DNA of 64,000 nucleotides from Pedobacter jeongneungensis (lineage in GTDB: Bacteria; Bacteroidota; Bacteroidia; Sphingobacteriales; Sphingobacteriaceae). Below, piece by piece: positions 27,087 through 36,039 of this stretch; positions within the stretch are counted from its first letter, which is position 1, and each line of letters begins with the position of its first letter. The notes under the pieces are model-generated. The model worked only from the letters and a program-made list of their open reading frames with translations. It did not search any database and was not told where the DNA came from. The DNA is taken from positions 496,001 through 560,000 of the forward strand of contig NZ_AYMG01000001.1 in NCBI RefSeq assembly GCF_000633455.1, given 5' to 3'. A program made the translations under genes and the position numbers.

Positions 27087-27302
27087 ATGGCTAACTTTCA
27101 ACTTACTTCAGAAACTGCATTTAAGGTAAAAACTAAGTTTTTAAGGAAATACCGCGATTTAGCGAACGAGCCTTTAGAGTTTACCCCTGGCAAAGAAGAC
27201 CAGTTGATTGAAGATTTAATGCGTTTGGTTAAGCGTGACCGCACTTATATCGAATTTACCATTCAAAAAGCATTGGCTGATACCAAAGGCAACAGACTTT
27301 AA
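27087..27302 (+). CDS. Small conserved protein of unknown function, 71 aa
   Basis: A longer frame would start with TTG at 27066, but that codon is inside the promoter-like TACTTTTGC (27061-27069, match to TAnnTTTG), so ATG 27087 is the start. The product (MANFQLTSETAFKVKTKFLR...ALADTKGNRL) is soluble, charged, predicted helical and without signal peptide or cysteine. The frame is well defended, has its own promoter, and is followed by a compact 180-bp gap. I do not recognise a domain; I have an impression that similar short proteins occur in relatives, but that would need a search. Confidence 0.65.
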   Translation: MANFQLTSETAFKVKTKFLRKYRDLANEPLEFTPGKEDQLIEDLMRLVKRDRTYIEFTIQKALADTKGNRL

Positions 27303-27333
27303 TCTGTTTTTTATTGCTTTATCCTTCCTTTTT

Positions 27334-27355
27334 AGCGTAACGCTTAATTTACGCT
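27334..27355. repeat. Short inverted repeat after the 71-aa gene
   Basis: AGCGTAA and TTACGCT, perfect 7-bp arms around 8 nt, 32 bp after the stop. There is no T-run, so it is a weak terminator candidate or an RNA 3' stem. Confidence 0.35.
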
Positions 27356-27483
27356 TGCGCCAAATATGCTGTTTTTAATATTTACGGCTTTTTGTACATT
27401 TACTTTCGTACTATATCAATAAATAACTTTCCAAAAACAGGCTTTTAATTCGTTCTGTGCTACTGGAATAAATACATAAGGGA

Positions 27484-29175
27484 ATGAAGAAACTAAAATA
27501 TGGTCTTTTAGCAGCTGGCTTTGGTGTTGCTGTTTTGTCTTTTTCTTTTAAAGAAGATTTGTTTCTGGTTTCTAAAAACCTGGATATTTTTGCCTCACTC
27601 TATAAAGAAATCAACATCAATTATGTTGATGATACCAATGCCCCTAAGTTGATGAAAACAGGAATCGATGCCATGTTGGATAGCTTAGATCCTTATACCG
27701 AATACGTTCCCGAATCGGAAATTGAAGATTATAAACTGAAATATGTAAGTACCCAATACGGTGGTATTGGTGCAGGTACCGTTTTTATTGATGGTAAACT
27801 ATTTATTAACGAAGTAAGCGAAGGTTACCCGGCAAATAAAAGTGATATAAAAGCCGGTGATCAGGTGCTGAGCATCAATGGGATTGCTGTTAAGGGCAAA
27901 GACCGTCCTGAGGTGAGCCAGTTACTGCGCGGACCAAAAGGAACTGCGGTTGATTTGCTGATAATCAGAGATGGAAAGGAGATTACTAAAAAAATCGTTC
28001 GCGAAGAAATCAAACAACCAAATGTTTCCTATTCAGGCATGGTTGGCGATGGTATTGGTTATATCAAACTCGATAAATTTCTCGAAAATTCTGGTCAGGA
28101 AGTTAAAGATGCCTTATTGGCCATTCAAAAAGAAAACCCTAAAGGTGTGGTACTGGATTTAAGGAATAACGGTGGTGGTATTTTACAAGAGGCTGTTAAA
28201 ATTGTAAACCTTTTTATCAATAAAGACCAGCTCGTAGTAACTCAAAAAGGTAAAAATGTAGAGAAAACCATTACCTATAAAACGCTTTCGGCGCCAATTT
28301 CTACCTCAGTGCCTTTGGTGGTGCTGGTAAATGGAAATTCAGCTTCTGCGTCTGAAATTGTTGCCGGTTCCTTACAGGATTTAGACCGTGCCATCGTTAT
28401 CGGACAACGCAGCTATGGAAAAGGATTGGTACAACAAACCTTCAATTTGCCTTATAACAGCCTGGTTAAGGTAACTGTAGCCAAATATTATACGCCATCG
28501 GGCAGGTGCATCCAAAAGCTGGATTATGCCCATAAAAATGCAGAAGGCGTAGCCGAACGTTTTGCCGATTCTACCATGGTGATGTACCAGACCAAAGCCG
28601 GCAGAAATGTGTACAGCGGTAACGGCGTTTATCCTGATATTGTAGTTAATGCAGATAAATTGAGCCCAATTACCATTTCGATGCTTAATAAAAGCCTTTT
28701 CTTTAACTATGCAAACCTGTATAGAAAAGAAAAACCAGGTTTGGCATCCGCTAAAACTTTCCAGTTATCAGATGCTGATTATGCAGTTTTTGCCAACAGC
28801 CTGGCCGATAAAGATTTAACTTATCTGAGCCGTACCGAGAGATTGCTTTCTGATTTACGTGCCGAAGCCGAAAAAGAAAACAAATCAGCAGAAGTAAAAA
28901 CCGATCTTGAAAACCTGAAATACAAACTTACTTCTTCCAAAAAAACCGATTTGGTAAGCCATAAAGCTGAAATCAAAAGGGTATTGGAAACACAGATTGT
29001 GAGCCGTTATTTTTACGAAAAAGGAAGAATCGAGCAGAGTTTCCAGTATGACAAAGAACTGGCTGCAGCCAAGAACTTGTTTACCAATCAATTACAGATT
29101 CTCGCCATCTTAAAAGGTGATGGAAATTACAAAGTGATCGGTAAACCCACAAAAGCCACTGCTTCCATAGATTAA
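27484..29175 (+). CDS. S41 family carboxyl-terminal processing protease (CtpA-type)
   Basis: 563 residues. The N-terminus has a single hydrophobic segment (KYGLLAAGFGVAVLSFSF), a signal or anchor. A PDZ domain spans about residues 90-165 (YGGIGAGTVFIDGKLFINEVSEGYPANKSDIKAGDQVLSINGI). The protease core contains GIGYIKLDKFLENSG, VVLDLRNNGGGILQEAVKIV, the nucleophile loop NGNSASASEIVAGSL with Ser288, and RSYGKGLVQ with Lys313; the 25-residue Ser-Lys spacing equals that of characterised CtpA/CtpB. The C-terminal extension of about 200 charged residues is typical of the Bacteroidota form. It would trim or degrade periplasmic proteins. The fucosidase gene follows 28 bp later; the link is probably only positional. 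Confidence 0.95.
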   Translation: MKKLKYGLLAAGFGVAVLSFSFKEDLFLVSKNLDIFASLYKEININYVDDTNAPKLMKTGIDAMLDSLDPYTEYVPESEIEDYKLKYVSTQYGGIGAGTVFIDGKLFINEVSEGYPANKSDIKAGDQVLSINGIAVKGKDRPEVSQLLRGPKGTAVDLLIIRDGKEITKKIVREEIKQPNVSYSGMVGDGIGYIKLDKFLENSGQEVKDALLAIQKENPKGVVLDLRNNGGGILQEAVKIVNLFINKDQLVVTQKGKNVEKTITYKTLSAPISTSVPLVVLVNGNSASASEIVAGSLQDLDRAIVIGQRSYGKGLVQQTFNLPYNSLVKVTVAKYYTPSGRCIQKLDYAHKNAEGVAERFADSTMVMYQTKAGRNVYSGNGVYPDIVVNADKLSPITISMLNKSLFFNYANLYRKEKPGLASAKTFQLSDADYAVFANSLADKDLTYLSRTERLLSDLRAEAEKENKSAEVKTDLENLKYKLTSSKKTDLVSHKAEIKRVLETQIVSRYFYEKGRIEQSFQYDKELAAAKNLFTNQLQILAILKGDGNYKVIGKPTKATASID

Positions 29176-29203
29176 AAACCTAACCAGATATACCACCAAC
29201 CTT

Positions 29204-30529
29204 ATGAAAAAATTAGCAATAATCGGCTTAATGCTCTGTTTTGCGATACAGTTAAATGCGCAGGATTATTTACCTGCCGCATCAAATTTAAAGCAGCGTA
29301 CCTGGTTTGCCGATGCCCGTTTTGGTCTGTTTATTCACTGGGGCCCTTTCAGTATTCCCGGAAGTGGCGAATGGGTAATGAACGAGCGGAAACTTAATGT
29401 TCATAATTATACCAACCTTAAAGATTTTTTCAATCCTGTTGAATTTAATGCAGCGCAATGGGTAAGTATGGCGAAAAATGCCGGAATGAAATACATTACG
29501 CTCATTACCAGGCATCATGATGGTTTTAGCATGTGGGATACCAAATATTCCGATTTCAACATCATGAGTACCCCTTACAAAAAGGATATTGTAAAAATGA
29601 TGGCTGATGAATGCCATAAACAAGGCATACAGTTATACTTATATTATTCTTTGTTAGATTGGCGCAGGGAAGATTATCCGCACGAAACCGGTCGCACGGG
29701 GCAAAATTCTGGTCGGACGGGTAAAGGCGATTACGCCAGTTACTTACAGTTTATGAAAAACCAGCTCACCGAATTATTGACCAATTATGGCGAAATAGGA
29801 GGGATCTGGTTTGACGGCCATTGGGATCAGACCGAGCCGGAAGGATCCAAAGACAGAACCTCACGCATCGACTGGAAATACAATGAAATTTATGGTTTGA
29901 TCCACAAATTGCAGCCACAGTGCATGATTGGTAATAACCATCACTTAACGCCATTTGCAGGCGAAGATTTCCAGATGTTCGAACGCGATTTGCCAGGCGA
30001 GAACAAATCGGGTTTGAGTTTTCAAAAAGCTTCCGATCAATTGCCGCTCGAAACCTGCGAAACCATTTCCAATTCATGGGGATATAACCTGAGCGATACT
30101 TATTACAAATCGAACAAAGAGTTGGTAAACATGTTGGTTAAAGCCGCAAGTTTGGGTTCTAACCTTTTATTGAACATTGGCCCGATGCCGAGTGGTAAAA
30201 TCCAGCCGGAGTTTCAGGACCGTTTGGCAGGTTTAGGCGATTGGCTTAAAGTATATGGCGAAAGTATTTACAGTACAAAAGCAGGTTTTATAAAACCGCA
30301 GGCCTGGGGAAGCATTACGCAAAGCGATAATAAAGTTTACATCCACATTGTAGATGGAAAAACCACTACGCTTAACCTGGAAAACGTTCCGCTGAAGAAA
30401 ATTAAAAAAGCATATTTATTAAAAGATAAAAGTGCGGTAAATTTCACTTTCAAAAAATCGAAATTAACGCTTACAACTACGCCAAATACAACAGAACCCG
30501 ACCAGGTAATTGTTTTGGAGATTGGGTAA
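29204..30529 (+). CDS. GH29 alpha-L-fucosidase
   Basis: 441 residues. Signal peptide MKKLAIIGLMLCFAIQLNAQ. The catalytic barrel begins WFADARFGLFIHWGPFSIPGSGEWVMN and continues with MKYITLITRHHDGFSMWDTKYSDFNI and IGGIWFDGHWDQ; Asp204 in WFDG sits at the family's nucleophile position. The acid/base residue is not conserved in position in GH29 and I cannot place it. The C-terminal 90 residues form a short beta domain. The enzyme hydrolyses terminal alpha-fucosyl links in glycans, in the periplasm or at the surface. First of three glycosidases in the same direction (GH29, GH92, GH2), although a 290-bp gap follows, so the latter two may have their own promoter. Confidence 0.94.
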   Translation: MKKLAIIGLMLCFAIQLNAQDYLPAASNLKQRTWFADARFGLFIHWGPFSIPGSGEWVMNERKLNVHNYTNLKDFFNPVEFNAAQWVSMAKNAGMKYITLITRHHDGFSMWDTKYSDFNIMSTPYKKDIVKMMADECHKQGIQLYLYYSLLDWRREDYPHETGRTGQNSGRTGKGDYASYLQFMKNQLTELLTNYGEIGGIWFDGHWDQTEPEGSKDRTSRIDWKYNEIYGLIHKLQPQCMIGNNHHLTPFAGEDFQMFERDLPGENKSGLSFQKASDQLPLETCETISNSWGYNLSDTYYKSNKELVNMLVKAASLGSNLLLNIGPMPSGKIQPEFQDRLAGLGDWLKVYGESIYSTKAGFIKPQAWGSITQSDNKVYIHIVDGKTTTLNLENVPLKKIKKAYLLKDKSAVNFTFKKSKLTLTTTPNTTEPDQVIVLEIG

Positions 30530-30560
30530 AAAGATCTTTGTCATCCTGAGCGCTATTCCC

Positions 30561-30657
30561 GTCATTGCGAGAAGGCTTTTTCAGCCGACGAAGCAATCTT
30601 TCTTGTAAGGATCACGAGCATGAAAGATTGCTTCGTCGTTCCTCCTCGCAATGACGA
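30561..30657 (+). repeat. GTCATTGCGAGG...CAATGAC intergenic repeat, copy B
   Basis: Bounded by GTCATTGCGAGAAGGC and CCTCCTCGCAATGACGAC. It aligns end to end with the reverse complement of the element at 3633-3733, including the AAGGATCAC centre, with only scattered differences. It lies downstream of the fucosidase gene and may also form a transcript-ending stem. Confidence 0.75.
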
Positions 30658-30764
30658 CTGTTTTTATTGAGCTTTGTCGATAGTAACGGGTTGTATTTCC
30701 TCCGATAGTTATCGAAATAACGGTCATTTTATATAATTCTTCCCCCTTTTATGAGAAAAATAAC

Positions 30765-30778
30765 GTAAAACGTTTTAC
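30765..30778. promoter_or_regulatory. Candidate LacI-family operator before the GH92 gene
   Basis: GTAAAACGTTTTAC is a perfect 14-bp CG-centred palindrome, the form of LacI/CcpA-type operators, 41 bp upstream of the GH92 start and so close to the expected promoter. No regulator gene is adjacent. The LacI protein encoded at 1239-2255 is a candidate, but other genomic LacI proteins are equally possible. Confidence 0.55.
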
Positions 30779-30819
30779 TTTTAGATTTTTAAATCTATAG
30801 TAGGAAATTATAAGCACAC

Positions 30820-33075
30820 ATGCAGTTCAGGAAAACCTCATCGATTCTATTTCTAACCTCTCTATTTACATTTAATGCCTTTGCGCAGCAAAAAACCAAA
30901 CTCACCCAATATGTAGACCCATTGATCGGATCGGCAAAACACGGGCACGTTTTTGTAGGGGCCAATGTTCCTTTTGGGGCTGTACAGCTCGGGCCAAACA
31001 ACATTTTTGAAGGCTGGGACTGGTGCAGTGGCTACAATTATATCAGTAACACCATTACCGGATTCGCACACACCCATTTAAGCGGTACAGGTATTGGCGA
31101 TCTGGGCGATATTTCGATCATGCCTGCAACGGGTAAATTATTGCTCGAGAAAGGTAAAACTGCAGACGATGAAAATGGTTATCTATCTAAATTTTCTCAT
31201 CAAAATGAAGTAGCAAAAGCAGGTTACTACAGTGTATTACTTGATAAATACCAAATTAAAGCAGAATTAACCGCAACCGAAAGGGTAGGTTTTCATCAAT
31301 ATACCTTTAAAAAAGGAGCCGAAAATCCGCACATCATCATCGATTTAATCGAAGGCATTGGTTGGGACAAACCAGTTTCAGCATCATTTAAACAGCTGGA
31401 TGCGACAACCATTATTGGACATAGAAATTCGAAAGGCTGGTCTGACGATCAGCGCCTTTATTTCGTAATCAAGTTGTCTCAACCGATTAAAAATCTCGTG
31501 CTATATGATAGTACGGTAGTTAAAAGCGGTACCGAATTGTCAGGCAAAAAGTTAAAGGCTGTTGTTAATTTTGATGCCATTAAGAATGAAAAATTACAGA
31601 TTAAAGTAGCTTTATCTCCAGTAAGTTCAGAAAATGCCGTTTTAAACTTAAAAAAGGAGCTTCCGGGTTGGGATTTTGCCGCTACAGTTAAAAACAGCGA
31701 TGCAAAATGGGAAAAAGAACTGTCGAAAGTTAATATTGGCGCCTCTAACACGACCAAAAAAGTGTTTTATACTGCCTTATACCATACCATGATTGCGCCA
31801 TCTTTATTTAACGATGTGAACAAAGATTATCGCGGAACAGATAAAAAGGTATATAAGAATGCAAATTTTAATAATCTCACTACCTTTTCGCTATGGGATA
31901 CGTACAGAGCGGCTAATCCATTGTACACCATCCTGCATCAGGATAAAGTGAGCGATGTGGTTAATACCATGCTGGCCATTTATAAGCAACAGGGAAAATT
32001 ACCCGTTTGGCATTTAATGGGCAGCGAAACCAATACGATGGTGGGTTATCATGCCGTTCCGGTTATTGTAGACGCTTATTTAAAAGGATACAGGGGTTTT
32101 GATGTAAACCTTGCTTTTGAAGCTGTTAAACAATCGGCCATGCAAAAAACCGATGGCATCGATTATATCCAGCAACTTAAATATATTCCGGCTGATAAGG
32201 TGAATGAATCGGTGGCAAAAGCTTTAGAATACGCCATTGATGATTATTGCATCGCGATGTTTGCTAAAGCATTGAACAAAACCAAAGATTATCAATATTT
32301 CAGCAAAAGAGCACAGCTGTACAAAGAATACTTTGATAAAGATGTGCAGTTTATGAGAGGAAAATTAGCTGATGGTACCTGGAGAACACCTTTTAGCCCT
32401 GTAGCTTCTAAACACCGTGAAGATGACTATACTGAAGGAAATGCATGGCAATACACCTGGTTGGTGCCTCAGGATGTTGAAGGTTTAATTAAGTTATTTG
32501 GTGGCGACAAAGCATTTGTAAATAAATTAGATTCTTTGTTTTCGGTAAAGGCCGAGCTTGGCGAAAATAGTTCGCCTGATATTTCTGGTTTGATTGGAAA
32601 TTACGCACAGGGAAATGAGCCTGGTCATCACATTACTTATTTGTATGCTTATGCTGGTCAGCCATGGAAAACAGCCGACCTGATCCGTAAAATCGATCAC
32701 GATTTTTATTCTTCAAAGCCGGATGGATTATGCGGTAACGAGGATGTAGGCCAGATGAGTGCCTGGTATGTTTTTACTGCCATGGGTTTTTATCCGGTTA
32801 ATCCGGCAAATGGCGCTTACGTTTTCGGAACACCTTTGCTTAACGATGCCACCATTACCTTGGCGGGGAATAAAAAGTTCAGCATCAAAGTGATTGATAA
32901 CAGCGCGGAGAACAAATACATTCAGAAAATTGTATTGAACGGTAAACCTTACACCAAATCGTATATTCTTCATAAAGCTATTGCAGCTGGTGGAAATATT
33001 CAGATTTACATGGGAAATAAACCATCCGAAACCTGGGGCATAAAACCTGAGGACAGGCCAGTTTCAACTAAATAA
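30820..33075 (+). CDS. GH92 family alpha-mannosidase-type glycosidase
   Basis: 751 residues with a signal peptide ending NAFAQQ. The order of motifs follows GH92: YVDPLIGSAKHGHVFVGANVPFGAVQLGP at the start, GFAHTHLSGTGIGDLGDISIMPATG, the (alpha/alpha)6 domain FSLWDTYRAANPLYTILHQD, the acid residue in GNEPGHHITYLY (Glu600), and GNEDVGQMSAWYVFTAMGFYPV with the putative base region at 640-642. GH92 enzymes are calcium-dependent exo-alpha-mannosidases, often acting on alpha-1,2-mannose of N-glycans or fungal mannan. Linkage specificity cannot be predicted. The CG-centred palindrome upstream suggests LacI-type control. Confidence 0.95.
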   Translation: MQFRKTSSILFLTSLFTFNAFAQQKTKLTQYVDPLIGSAKHGHVFVGANVPFGAVQLGPNNIFEGWDWCSGYNYISNTITGFAHTHLSGTGIGDLGDISIMPATGKLLLEKGKTADDENGYLSKFSHQNEVAKAGYYSVLLDKYQIKAELTATERVGFHQYTFKKGAENPHIIIDLIEGIGWDKPVSASFKQLDATTIIGHRNSKGWSDDQRLYFVIKLSQPIKNLVLYDSTVVKSGTELSGKKLKAVVNFDAIKNEKLQIKVALSPVSSENAVLNLKKELPGWDFAATVKNSDAKWEKELSKVNIGASNTTKKVFYTALYHTMIAPSLFNDVNKDYRGTDKKVYKNANFNNLTTFSLWDTYRAANPLYTILHQDKVSDVVNTMLAIYKQQGKLPVWHLMGSETNTMVGYHAVPVIVDAYLKGYRGFDVNLAFEAVKQSAMQKTDGIDYIQQLKYIPADKVNESVAKALEYAIDDYCIAMFAKALNKTKDYQYFSKRAQLYKEYFDKDVQFMRGKLADGTWRTPFSPVASKHREDDYTEGNAWQYTWLVPQDVEGLIKLFGGDKAFVNKLDSLFSVKAELGENSSPDISGLIGNYAQGNEPGHHITYLYAYAGQPWKTADLIRKIDHDFYSSKPDGLCGNEDVGQMSAWYVFTAMGFYPVNPANGAYVFGTPLLNDATITLAGNKKFSIKVIDNSAENKYIQKIVLNGKPYTKSYILHKAIAAGGNIQIYMGNKPSETWGIKPEDRPVSTK

Positions 33076-33081
33076 TTAGAT

Positions 33082-33153
33082 TTTGTCACGTTGAGCTTGT
33101 CGAAACGCCTCAAACAGTATTGTGGAAAGTCCTTCGACAAGCTCAGGATGACA
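33082..33153. repeat. Intergenic inverted repeat GTCACGTTGAGC...GCTCAGGATGAC
   Basis: The arms GTCACGTTGAGCTTGTCGAA and TTCGACAAGCTCAGGATGAC (about 20 nt each, a few mismatches) surround about 30 nt. It sits directly after the GH92 stop codon. It shares the outer GTCA...TGAC form with the other repeat families, but the sequence of its arms differs. Confidence 0.7.
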
Positions 33154-33225
33154 ATTCTAGATTTATGATATATCCTCAATAAAAAATAATCATAAAACAT
33201 GATCAACTATAAGAAAATCAACTAT

Positions 33226-35832
33226 ATGAAGAAACTATTTCTACTCCTTTTACTTTGTTCGAGCCTATTCGTAAATGCGCAGCAGCGTTACGAATTAAAT
33301 TCGGGCTGGATTTGCACCAATATCAAAGATGCAAATGCATCGGGCTTAGAAATTTCGAAAGCAGGTTTTTCGATTAACAATTGGATGCCTGCAACTGTTC
33401 CCGGAACGGTTTTAACCACTTTATTGAACAATAAAAAAGTGCCCGATCCATTTTATGGGATGAACAACGAAAAGATTCCTGATGTATACAAAACCGGAAA
33501 TGATTATTATACCTACTGGTTTGTAAAAGATTTTGAAGAACGCGCCACAAGTAACGAACAGGTTTGGCTACAGTTTAGGGGAATAAATTACAAAGCAGAA
33601 ATTTACCTGAACGGAAAAAAAGTAAACCCCAAAACACAGGTTGGGATGCACCTTAGGGCACAATATAACATCACCAAACTATTGTCTGCTAATGGAAAAA
33701 ACAGATTGGCCGTTATCGTTTATCCGCCAGATTTTCCAGGCAATCCAAATGGAGGCCAGGGCGGTGATGGAACCATTGCCAAAGGTTTAACTACACAATA
33801 TACTGCAGGTTGGGACTGGATTCAACCCACCCGCGACCGTAATACCGGAATCTGGGATAAAGTAACTATCGAAAAAACCAAAAGCATCAATATCCAGAAT
33901 CCACAGGTCATTACTTTGGTGCCGGGCAAACGTTTACCGGAGGGAAAACAAAATCCTGCTACGGTTAAAGTTTCAGTTGAAGTTGAAAACCCTACCAATC
34001 AGCCTGTTTCAGGTATTTTACAATATCAGATTGCTGGAAAGCTGGTTAAACAGCCAACAACCATCGCAGCAAATAAAACAACTATTGTTAAACTTCCTGA
34101 TTTACAGCTCGAAAACCCAAAATTGTGGTGGCCAAGTGGTTATGGTGCGCAAAATCTTTATGATGTAAAAATTGAATTTGTTGCAGCTAACCAAACATTG
34201 GATCAGGAGCAGCTTAAAGTTGGCGTACGCCAAATCGATAATATCTGGAACGAGCATACCAAAAGTATGGGTGCTTTTGTAAATGGACAAAAGATTTTTA
34301 TTAAAGGAGGTAACTGGATCATTTCTGATGCGATGTTACGCTTTAGCGATGCCCGTTACGATGCAGAAATCCGTTACCATAAAGATATGAATCTTAATCT
34401 GATCCGTATCTGGGGTGGAGCAATCCTCGAAAGACCTGAGTTTTACAATGCCTGCGATAAATATGGTTTATTGGTTTTTCAGGATTTTTGGTTCAGTGGC
34501 GATTGTAACGGCCGTTGGGTAGACCCGATGAAAAAAGAAGATCAATGGACAAGGAGAAATTATCCTGATGACCACAACCTCACTCTAACTGCTATTGAAG
34601 ATCAGATCAAAATGATCAGAAACCATGCCTCGCTGGCTTTTTGGTGTGGTGGAAATGAAATTACGCCGCCAGAAGATATTTTAGAACCCCTAAAAAATGA
34701 GATCCTTCCACGTTTGGATGGCACCAGAAAACTTTTCGATTTCTCGAACAGTGATGAAATGTCATTCAACTCAATCGGTGGTAATGGTGATGGTCCTTAT
34801 GGGATACAGGATATTAAAACTTTCTGGGGTACGAAGACTTTCCCTTACAATTCGGAAGTTGGATCGGTAGGGGTAGGTGACTATGCTTCTTTGCTCCGTT
34901 TCATTCCAAAAGAAAACCTGATTGCGCCACAATACAAGGGCAAACCCGATTCGGTATGGGATTATCATAAATACATTTCTTACGAGCAATACCTGAATCC
35001 TTATGGCAAGCCAAAAAGTGCCGAAGATTTTGCGATGAAAGCCCAATTGGCCAATTACGACCAGTATAGGGCATTGATGGAAGGTTTTTCTAACAAAATG
35101 TGGGATTGGTACACCGGTTCTATTATCTGGAAAACCCAAAACCCATGGACGGCCATGCGTGGGCAGATGTATGATTATTACCTTGATCCGAATGCTTGTT
35201 TATATGGTTTGAGGAAAGGTAGTGAACCGTTACATGTGATGATGAATCCTTTAGATAGCATGGTTACCATTGTAAACAACGGATTTACTACTAAAAACAA
35301 CCTGATGGTGCAAGCAAAGGCCTATGATATGGATGGGAAAGATTATTTCTACTCTCAGGCCTTCAACTCGGTTGGTCCATCTTCGGTGAGGAGACTTTTT
35401 CCTATGAATGAGTTTTTAACCAAACTGGATAAAAAGGAAGGTTTATTTGTTTCGTTAAGGATTTTAGATCAGAAGCAAAATATTTTAAGTGAGAACATTT
35501 ATTGGCTGGCCGGAAAAGATGGCGAGTATTCAGGCTTGAAAAATATCAAAAAGACGCCATTAAAAATTGCGGCTGTTGATCAGAAAAACGGAAAAGTGGC
35601 TGTAACCCTAAGCAACGCAGCTGGAAATCCTGTCGCGTTTTTTAACCGTGTTGCTTTAATCAATGCGAATAGCAACGAGCGGATATTACCTAGCTTTTAT
35701 GATGATAATTATGTAAGCATTTTGCCGGGCGAAAGTAAAACGGTAACCGTAGAATATATCGGTAAACAAAGCAATTTAGCTGTAGAAGTGTATGGCTGGA
35801 ATGTAGAGAAGCAGAAAGTAAATATTCAATAG
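33226..35832 (+). CDS. GH2 family exo-glycosidase (beta-mannosidase / exo-beta-glucosaminidase type)
   Basis: 868 residues from ATG 33226, which starts MKKLFLLLLLCSSLFVNAQQ, a standard signal peptide; an in-frame ATG at 33199 adds nine residues and cannot be excluded. The N-terminal sugar-binding domain (GWICTNIKDANASG...NNWMPATVPGTVLTTLL), immunoglobulin-like domain and TIM barrel are present. The barrel has GGNWIISDAMLRFSDARYD and NLIRIWGGAILERPEFYNAC; the acid/base Glu lies in WCGGNEITPPEDI (Glu478 from this start). The overall architecture, with GDCNGRWVDP and the late FKRVA-like Ig domains, is that of GH2 mannosidases and CsxA-like exo-beta-D-glucosaminidases. Together with the GH29 and GH92 genes it suggests trimming of fucose- and mannose-containing glycans. 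Confidence 0.92.
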   Translation: MKKLFLLLLLCSSLFVNAQQRYELNSGWICTNIKDANASGLEISKAGFSINNWMPATVPGTVLTTLLNNKKVPDPFYGMNNEKIPDVYKTGNDYYTYWFVKDFEERATSNEQVWLQFRGINYKAEIYLNGKKVNPKTQVGMHLRAQYNITKLLSANGKNRLAVIVYPPDFPGNPNGGQGGDGTIAKGLTTQYTAGWDWIQPTRDRNTGIWDKVTIEKTKSINIQNPQVITLVPGKRLPEGKQNPATVKVSVEVENPTNQPVSGILQYQIAGKLVKQPTTIAANKTTIVKLPDLQLENPKLWWPSGYGAQNLYDVKIEFVAANQTLDQEQLKVGVRQIDNIWNEHTKSMGAFVNGQKIFIKGGNWIISDAMLRFSDARYDAEIRYHKDMNLNLIRIWGGAILERPEFYNACDKYGLLVFQDFWFSGDCNGRWVDPMKKEDQWTRRNYPDDHNLTLTAIEDQIKMIRNHASLAFWCGGNEITPPEDILEPLKNEILPRLDGTRKLFDFSNSDEMSFNSIGGNGDGPYGIQDIKTFWGTKTFPYNSEVGSVGVGDYASLLRFIPKENLIAPQYKGKPDSVWDYHKYISYEQYLNPYGKPKSAEDFAMKAQLANYDQYRALMEGFSNKMWDWYTGSIIWKTQNPWTAMRGQMYDYYLDPNACLYGLRKGSEPLHVMMNPLDSMVTIVNNGFTTKNNLMVQAKAYDMDGKDYFYSQAFNSVGPSSVRRLFPMNEFLTKLDKKEGLFVSLRILDQKQNILSENIYWLAGKDGEYSGLKNIKKTPLKIAAVDQKNGKVAVTLSNAAGNPVAFFNRVALINANSNERILPSFYDDNYVSILPGESKTVTVEYIGKQSNLAVEVYGWNVEKQKVNIQ

Positions 35833-35841
35833 ATAAATTTT

Positions 35842-35876
35842 CAGACCTCGCAGGTTTTCAAAACCTGCGAGGTCTA
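35842..35876. repeat. Near-perfect palindrome after the GH2 gene
   Basis: AGACCTCGCAGGTTTT and AAACCTGCGAGGTCT around a 2-3-nt centre. No T-run follows, so it is either a poor terminator or a short palindromic repeat unit. It is 10 bp after the GH2 stop. Confidence 0.6.
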
Positions 35877-35889
35877 AAATAACGGATCC

Positions 35890-35974
35890 GTCATTGCGAG
35901 GAACGAAGCAATCTTAATGCACTCGCTAATAGCGATCGTTGTAAGATTGCTTCGTCTTTCCTCCTCGCAATGAC
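35890..35974. repeat. GTCATTGCGAGG...CAATGAC intergenic repeat, copy C
   Basis: Bounded by CCGTCATTGCGAGGAACG and CCTCCTCGCAATGACG. The arms match copies A and B (GAAGCAATCTT ... AAGATTGCTTCG), but the centre is different (CACTCGCTAATAGCGATCG) and the unit is about 15 bp shorter. Confidence 0.7.
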
Positions 35975-35989
35975 GTCTGATTCTAATAG

Positions 35990-36020
35990 AAAAGGCCGCA
36001 AATTAATTTGCGGCCTTTTC
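35990..36020. terminator. Bidirectional terminator, ferredoxin end
   Basis: AAAAGGCCGCAAATT / AATTTGCGGCCTTTT: a perfect 15-bp palindromic stem, 20 bp beyond the ferredoxin stop on the minus strand. Confidence 0.85.
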
Positions 36021-36039
36021 TATTTATACTATTTACAAC

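Noticed and set aside
35842-35876. Rho-independent terminator after the GH2 gene
   Set aside because: A near-perfect palindrome but with no following T-run; recorded as a repeat, not a terminator.
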